Positions 4,641-5,352 of a DNA stretch of 5,352 bases are shown here, in pieces. Source of the DNA: Candidatus Poribacteria bacterium (lineage in GTDB: Bacteria > Poribacteria > WGA-4E > B28-G17); NCBI GenBank assembly GCA_003645735.1, contig QNBQ01000157.1, positions 1 through 5,352 of the forward strand. Direction: 5' to 3'. The notes beneath the pieces are model-generated. The model was not told the DNA's origin. It saw only the letters and a program-made list of their open reading frames with translations, and did not search any database. The translations under genes were made by a program, and so were the position numbers. How positions within the stretch are numbered: position 1 is the stretch's first letter; each line of letters opens with the position of its first letter.

Positions 4641-5352
4641 ACTTTGATCGCGGTTATCCTATCGTTTTTCCCCGTTTTGACGTCGGGCGAGGAGCTCTCA
4701 CTGCCCGATCTCATCGGGAAATGTATGCCCGCGGTCGTCTCGATCAGGGCGGAGCGGCTCTTGATGCCGAGGGATATCCCCCCAGCCCCTGGGGGAATCA
4801 CCCAGCGGCCCTCCTTCGAGGTGGGCGTGGGGGCCGGCTTCCTGATCGATCGGGAGGGGATCATCGCGACGATGAGGGCGCTGGTCAGGGATGCGAGGAA
4901 GATCGATGTGATCTTCGCGGATGGGAGGAGGGCTGTGGCGGAGCTGATGGGGGAGGATGGGATCGCGAATGTAGCGCTTTTGAAGGTCGATCCGGGGGCG
5001 GTTGAGGGGATCGACCCCCTCCGGTTTTCGGATCAACCGCCGAGGATCGGCCAGACGGTGATCGCGCTTGGAAACCCGAGGAACCTGGGGATATCGGCCT
5101 TCAGGGGAATCGTGAGCGGTCTGGACAGAACCCCGGCCTCCGAGCTTATCGGTCTGATCCAGACCGATATAACGGCTTTCCCCGGGATGGGCGGTGGGCC
5201 GTTGATCGATGAAGAGGGCGGGGTTATCGGCATGTGCTCGGTCGCCCTGAGGGAGGGTCCCCCGAGGCCGATGGGTAGGCCGTCGACGGCCGGGCTGCTC
5301 TTCGCCGTCCCAGCCGATCTGATCCGCAGGGCGATCTCCATCATGCGGGGCG
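4629..5352 (+). CDS. secreted HtrA/DegP-like protein with dead catalytic triad, 3' end outside window
   Basis: The frame is open from ATG 4629 to the window edge (241 codons), with AGGAGGTG four bases upstream of the ATG. A Sec signal peptide is visible: K2-H3, hydrophobic core 4-18, and a likely cleavage site near residue 20. The rest follows the trypsin-like core of HtrA (DegP/DegQ) proteases, which degrade or refold misfolded envelope proteins: AVVSIRAE (35-42), VGAGFLIDREG (67-77), ADGRRAVAELMGED (97-110), IGQTVIALGNP (140-150), GIVSGLDR (160-167), IQTDITAFPG (177-186), GGPLID (189-194), LLFAVPADLI (223-232). All three active-site positions are changed: the NHVV His aligns with A84, the DLALLK Asp with N114, and the GNSGGPL Ser with G188 in GMGGGPL. 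There are no stops or frameshifts, so it looks like a maintained pseudoprotease, perhaps a chaperone or scaffold. PDZ domains would lie beyond the edge if present. It is divergent to the kinase operon. Confidence 0.86.
   Translation, partial: MKHLTLIAVILSFFPVLTSGEELSLPDLIGKCMPAVVSIRAERLLMPRDIPPAPGGITQRPSFEVGVGAGFLIDREGIIATMRALVRDARKIDVIFADGRRAVAELMGEDGIANVALLKVDPGAVEGIDPLRFSDQPPRIGQTVIALGNPRNLGISAFRGIVSGLDRTPASELIGLIQTDITAFPGMGGGPLIDEEGGVIGMCSVALREGPPRPMGRPSTAGLLFAVPADLIRRAISIMRG

Noticed and set aside
4418..4864. A minus-strand open frame of 148 codons across the intergenic region and the HtrA-like gene.
   Set aside because: It runs through the RBS and signal peptide of a well-supported plus-strand gene and shows no domain or convincing RBS.
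1..5352. CRISPR array or insertion sequence.
   Set aside because: No regularly spaced repeats, transposase motifs or clear terminal inverted repeats with target duplications were seen.

Overview
This window of about 5.35 kb is GC-rich and looks chromosomal. It carries six protein-coding genes, two of them cut by the window edges, and one tRNA gene. The sequence points to a bacterium: there is a sigma70-type promoter, strong Shine-Dalgarno sites, a tRNA with an encoded CCA end, and a Sec-exported HtrA-family protein. Heavy use of AGG (Arg) and ATA (Ile) codons, together with a paired KaiC-like ATPase and HTH protein of a type I recall from thermophilic archaea and bacteria, suggests a thermophilic, probably uncultivated lineage. 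The lineage is an inference and I cannot name the phylum with confidence.

Layout, left to right. (1) 2-829 (+) is the C-terminal part of a von Willebrand factor A (vWA) domain protein whose reading frame enters from beyond the left edge. (2) 887-961 (+) is tRNA-Ala(GGC) behind a near-consensus promoter. (3) 1017-2285 (+) is a two-gene unit: a single-domain KaiC/RadA-like ATPase, then 3 nt later a 119-residue HTH protein. I take this to be a regulatory or signalling module. (4) 4325-2295 (-) is a two-gene operon, with a PfkB-family sugar kinase first and a Gfo/Idh/MocA oxidoreductase 18 nt downstream. It converges on the KaiC module, and the two stop codons lie 9 bp apart within a GC-rich inverted repeat. 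(5) 4326-4628 is a 303-bp divergent intergenic region with candidate promoters in both directions, repeated TTGAAGG/CCTTCA motifs and several possible RNA helices. (6) 4629-5352 (+) is the start of a secreted HtrA/DegP-like protein that runs off the right edge.

The most striking observation is that the HtrA-like protein has lost all three catalytic residues (His to Ala, Asp to Asn, Ser to Gly) while keeping an intact frame and the surrounding fold motifs, so it looks like a pseudoprotease. Its Shine-Dalgarno lies in a perfect 7-bp hairpin with the start codon in the loop, which suggests translational control. The KaiC/HTH pair is the next most interesting item, because such pairs recur but their job is unknown. 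The kinase and oxidoreductase probably act together on a sugar or polyol that cannot be identified from sequence alone.
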